Source: Opitutaceae bacterium | GTDB taxonomy: Bacteria; Verrucomicrobiota; Verrucomicrobiia; Opitutales; Opitutaceae | DNA length: 40,302 bases | Direction of reading: 5' to 3' | Assembly: GCA_024711005.1 (NCBI GenBank) | Contig: JANJTQ010000195.1 | Location: 1-40,302, forward strand | Part shown: in pieces, positions 39,540-40,302 of the stretch | Layout of the letters: every line of letters begins with the position of its first letter | How positions within the stretch are numbered: the first letter of the stretch is position 1 | The notes under the pieces: generated by a model | What the model was told of the DNA's origin: nothing | Database searches by the model: none | What the model saw: the letters and a program-made list of their open reading frames with translations, nothing else | Position numbers and translations under genes: made by a program

Positions 39540-40302
39540 ATGACCATGATCACGAACACGCTCGCTTCCGTTCTTCTCTACAACCATCCCGCCGAACAAC
39601 CGCGATCGCGCGAGTTCACCCTCTCGGTGAACGGAGCCCCGGTTGATACGTTGCACGCGGAGAAAGCGGACTTCGCCGCGTTCGGCTGCGTGGAGCCGGT
39701 GGAGGTCCTGGTCAAATGCGCCTTTCCCGCGCAAGGCGCGAGGGTACGGCCGATGTCGGCCGGCATCGCGGCGACCGTCTCCGGAGACTCGATTTGTTTT
39801 CGTATGCCGGGGCCGGGGCATGTGTGCGTCGATGTGCCCGGCCAAAAGCCCCTCTTCATCTATGCCGACGCGCCGGAATCCGATCCTCCCGCGCGCACCG
39901 ATCCGGGGGTACATTATTTTGAGGCCGGTCGTATTCACCGGGTTGACCTGTTGGAACTGAAGAGCGGCGAGACGCTTTATCTGGAGCCCGGCGCGGTGCT
40001 GCGAGCGAACGTCCGCTGCTCGAATTCACGCGACGTGAAGATTCGCGGCCGGGGCATCCTGGATGGCAGTTGCTGCGATTTCAAAAAAGGGCAGCGGGTC
40101 CGCTCCGTCATCTTTGATCGCTGCGAGCAGGTTCGGGTGGAAGGCATCATCATGATCGAGCCCACTTCGTGGATGCTTCTGTTGGGTCGCTGCCGTCATG
40201 TACGGGTGGACGGGATCAAACAAATCGGTTCGGTGATGTCGTCGGACGGCATCGACATCTGCGGCTCCAGCCACGTGCTGGTCGAAAATTGCTGCCTGGG
40301 AA
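39540..40302 (+). CDS. GH28-like beta-helix glycosidase, cut by the window end
   Basis: 254 codons are present from ATG 39540, open to the last base. An N-terminal beta-domain (~1-130) leads to the right-handed beta-helix: YLEPGAVLRANVRC, RGRGILDGSCCDFK, then SVIFDRCEQVRVEGI, and the motif MSSDGIDICGSSHVLVENC near the end. SSDGID corresponds to the NTDGID region of GH28 polygalacturonases, with its catalytic Asp pair. The later GHG motif would lie beyond the window. It has no signal peptide, unlike most secreted GH28. The start (MTMITNTLA) looks oddly like LacZ's, but the rest is unrelated. Pectin or another uronic-acid glycan is the probable substrate. Confidence 0.75.
   Translation, partial: MTMITNTLASVLLYNHPAEQPRSREFTLSVNGAPVDTLHAEKADFAAFGCVEPVEVLVKCAFPAQGARVRPMSAGIAATVSGDSICFRMPGPGHVCVDVPGQKPLFIYADAPESDPPARTDPGVHYFEAGRIHRVDLLELKSGETLYLEPGAVLRANVRCSNSRDVKIRGRGILDGSCCDFKKGQRVRSVIFDRCEQVRVEGIIMIEPTSWMLLLGRCRHVRVDGIKQIGSVMSSDGIDICGSSHVLVENCCLG

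Noticed and set aside
39540..39566. LacZ-like start MTMITNTLA, possible vector contamination
   Set aside because: Only the first few residues resemble LacZ, the DNA differs, and the protein continues as a GH28-like beta-helix.

Overview
The window looks like a high-GC Gram-negative chromosome from the Verrucomicrobiota, most likely an Opitutaceae relative. The reasons are lpxB and LolCD-type genes (an outer membrane), two PEP-CTERM proteins, two stand-alone pseudopilins, a DUF1593 (Sde182-like) protein, and many secreted glycan-active enzymes of the kind that group carries. The assignment rests on gene content alone. The first ~130 bases are extreme C/G low-complexity sequence and look like a contig edge.

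Region 1 (about 0.2-12.3 kb) is housekeeping. On the minus strand lie a short AMP nucleosidase, lipA, lipB and a DUF4010 membrane protein. On the plus strand lie lysS, a lolC/E-type permease, lolD, a Gfo/Idh/MocA oxidoreductase and lpxB. Convergent to these, on the minus strand, lies a HemX/CcsA-like gene translationally coupled to hemA. The spacers here hold large inverted repeats. Four share TTTRAC-like ends and short internal repeats, two sites carry a Pseudomonas-REP-like 20-mer, and one is an unrelated pair. Similar elements were not seen in the rest of the window.

Region 2 (12.5-20.3 kb) is an amino-sugar catabolic cluster. A ROK repressor is followed by five tightly packed minus-strand genes: a GH18-like lipoprotein, a cytoplasmic GH20, a NagB-like protein, NagA and a second GH18-like secreted protein. 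The last four junctions include a TAATG overlap, a GTGA overlap and a 20-nt overlap. An exact 18-bp sequence covers the start codons of the two genes that flank the ROK gene and is the best candidate operator. Outside-in logic: the secreted GH18-like proteins act on a glycan, GH20 acts inside the cell, and NagA/NagB feed fructose-6-phosphate. No transporter or sugar kinase for this route is present.

Region 3 (19.7-23 kb, plus strand) has a secreted beta-sandwich protein, a lone pseudopilin, a PEP-CTERM protein ended by a UUCG-tetraloop terminator, and a GH16 glucanase gene broken by frameshifts.

Region 4 (22.9-28.2 kb, minus strand) is a second coupled operon: a TPR protein, an orphan solute-binding protein, a second GH20 and a Gfo/Idh/MocA oxidoreductase.

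Region 5 (28.3-38.2 kb, minus strand) is a run of secreted proteins: a polysaccharide deacetylase, a PEP-CTERM protein, a pseudopilin, a DUF1593-LamG-CBM6-like gene cut by one in-frame TAA, and a 1280-residue GH74-like protein. The last carries two N-terminal copies of the domain found in the PEP-CTERM protein, and an inserted DNRLRE module whose halves are in reversed order. Region 6 (38.5 kb to the end, plus strand) has a 90-residue remnant of an SGNH hydrolase, a secreted protein of unknown function and a GH28-like beta-helix enzyme cut by the window end.

The most interesting points are the permuted DNRLRE insertion, the shared hairpin family in the housekeeping spacers, the operator-like 18-mer at two start codons, the repeated pairing of a lone pseudopilin with a PEP-CTERM protein, and the three decaying glycan-enzyme genes.
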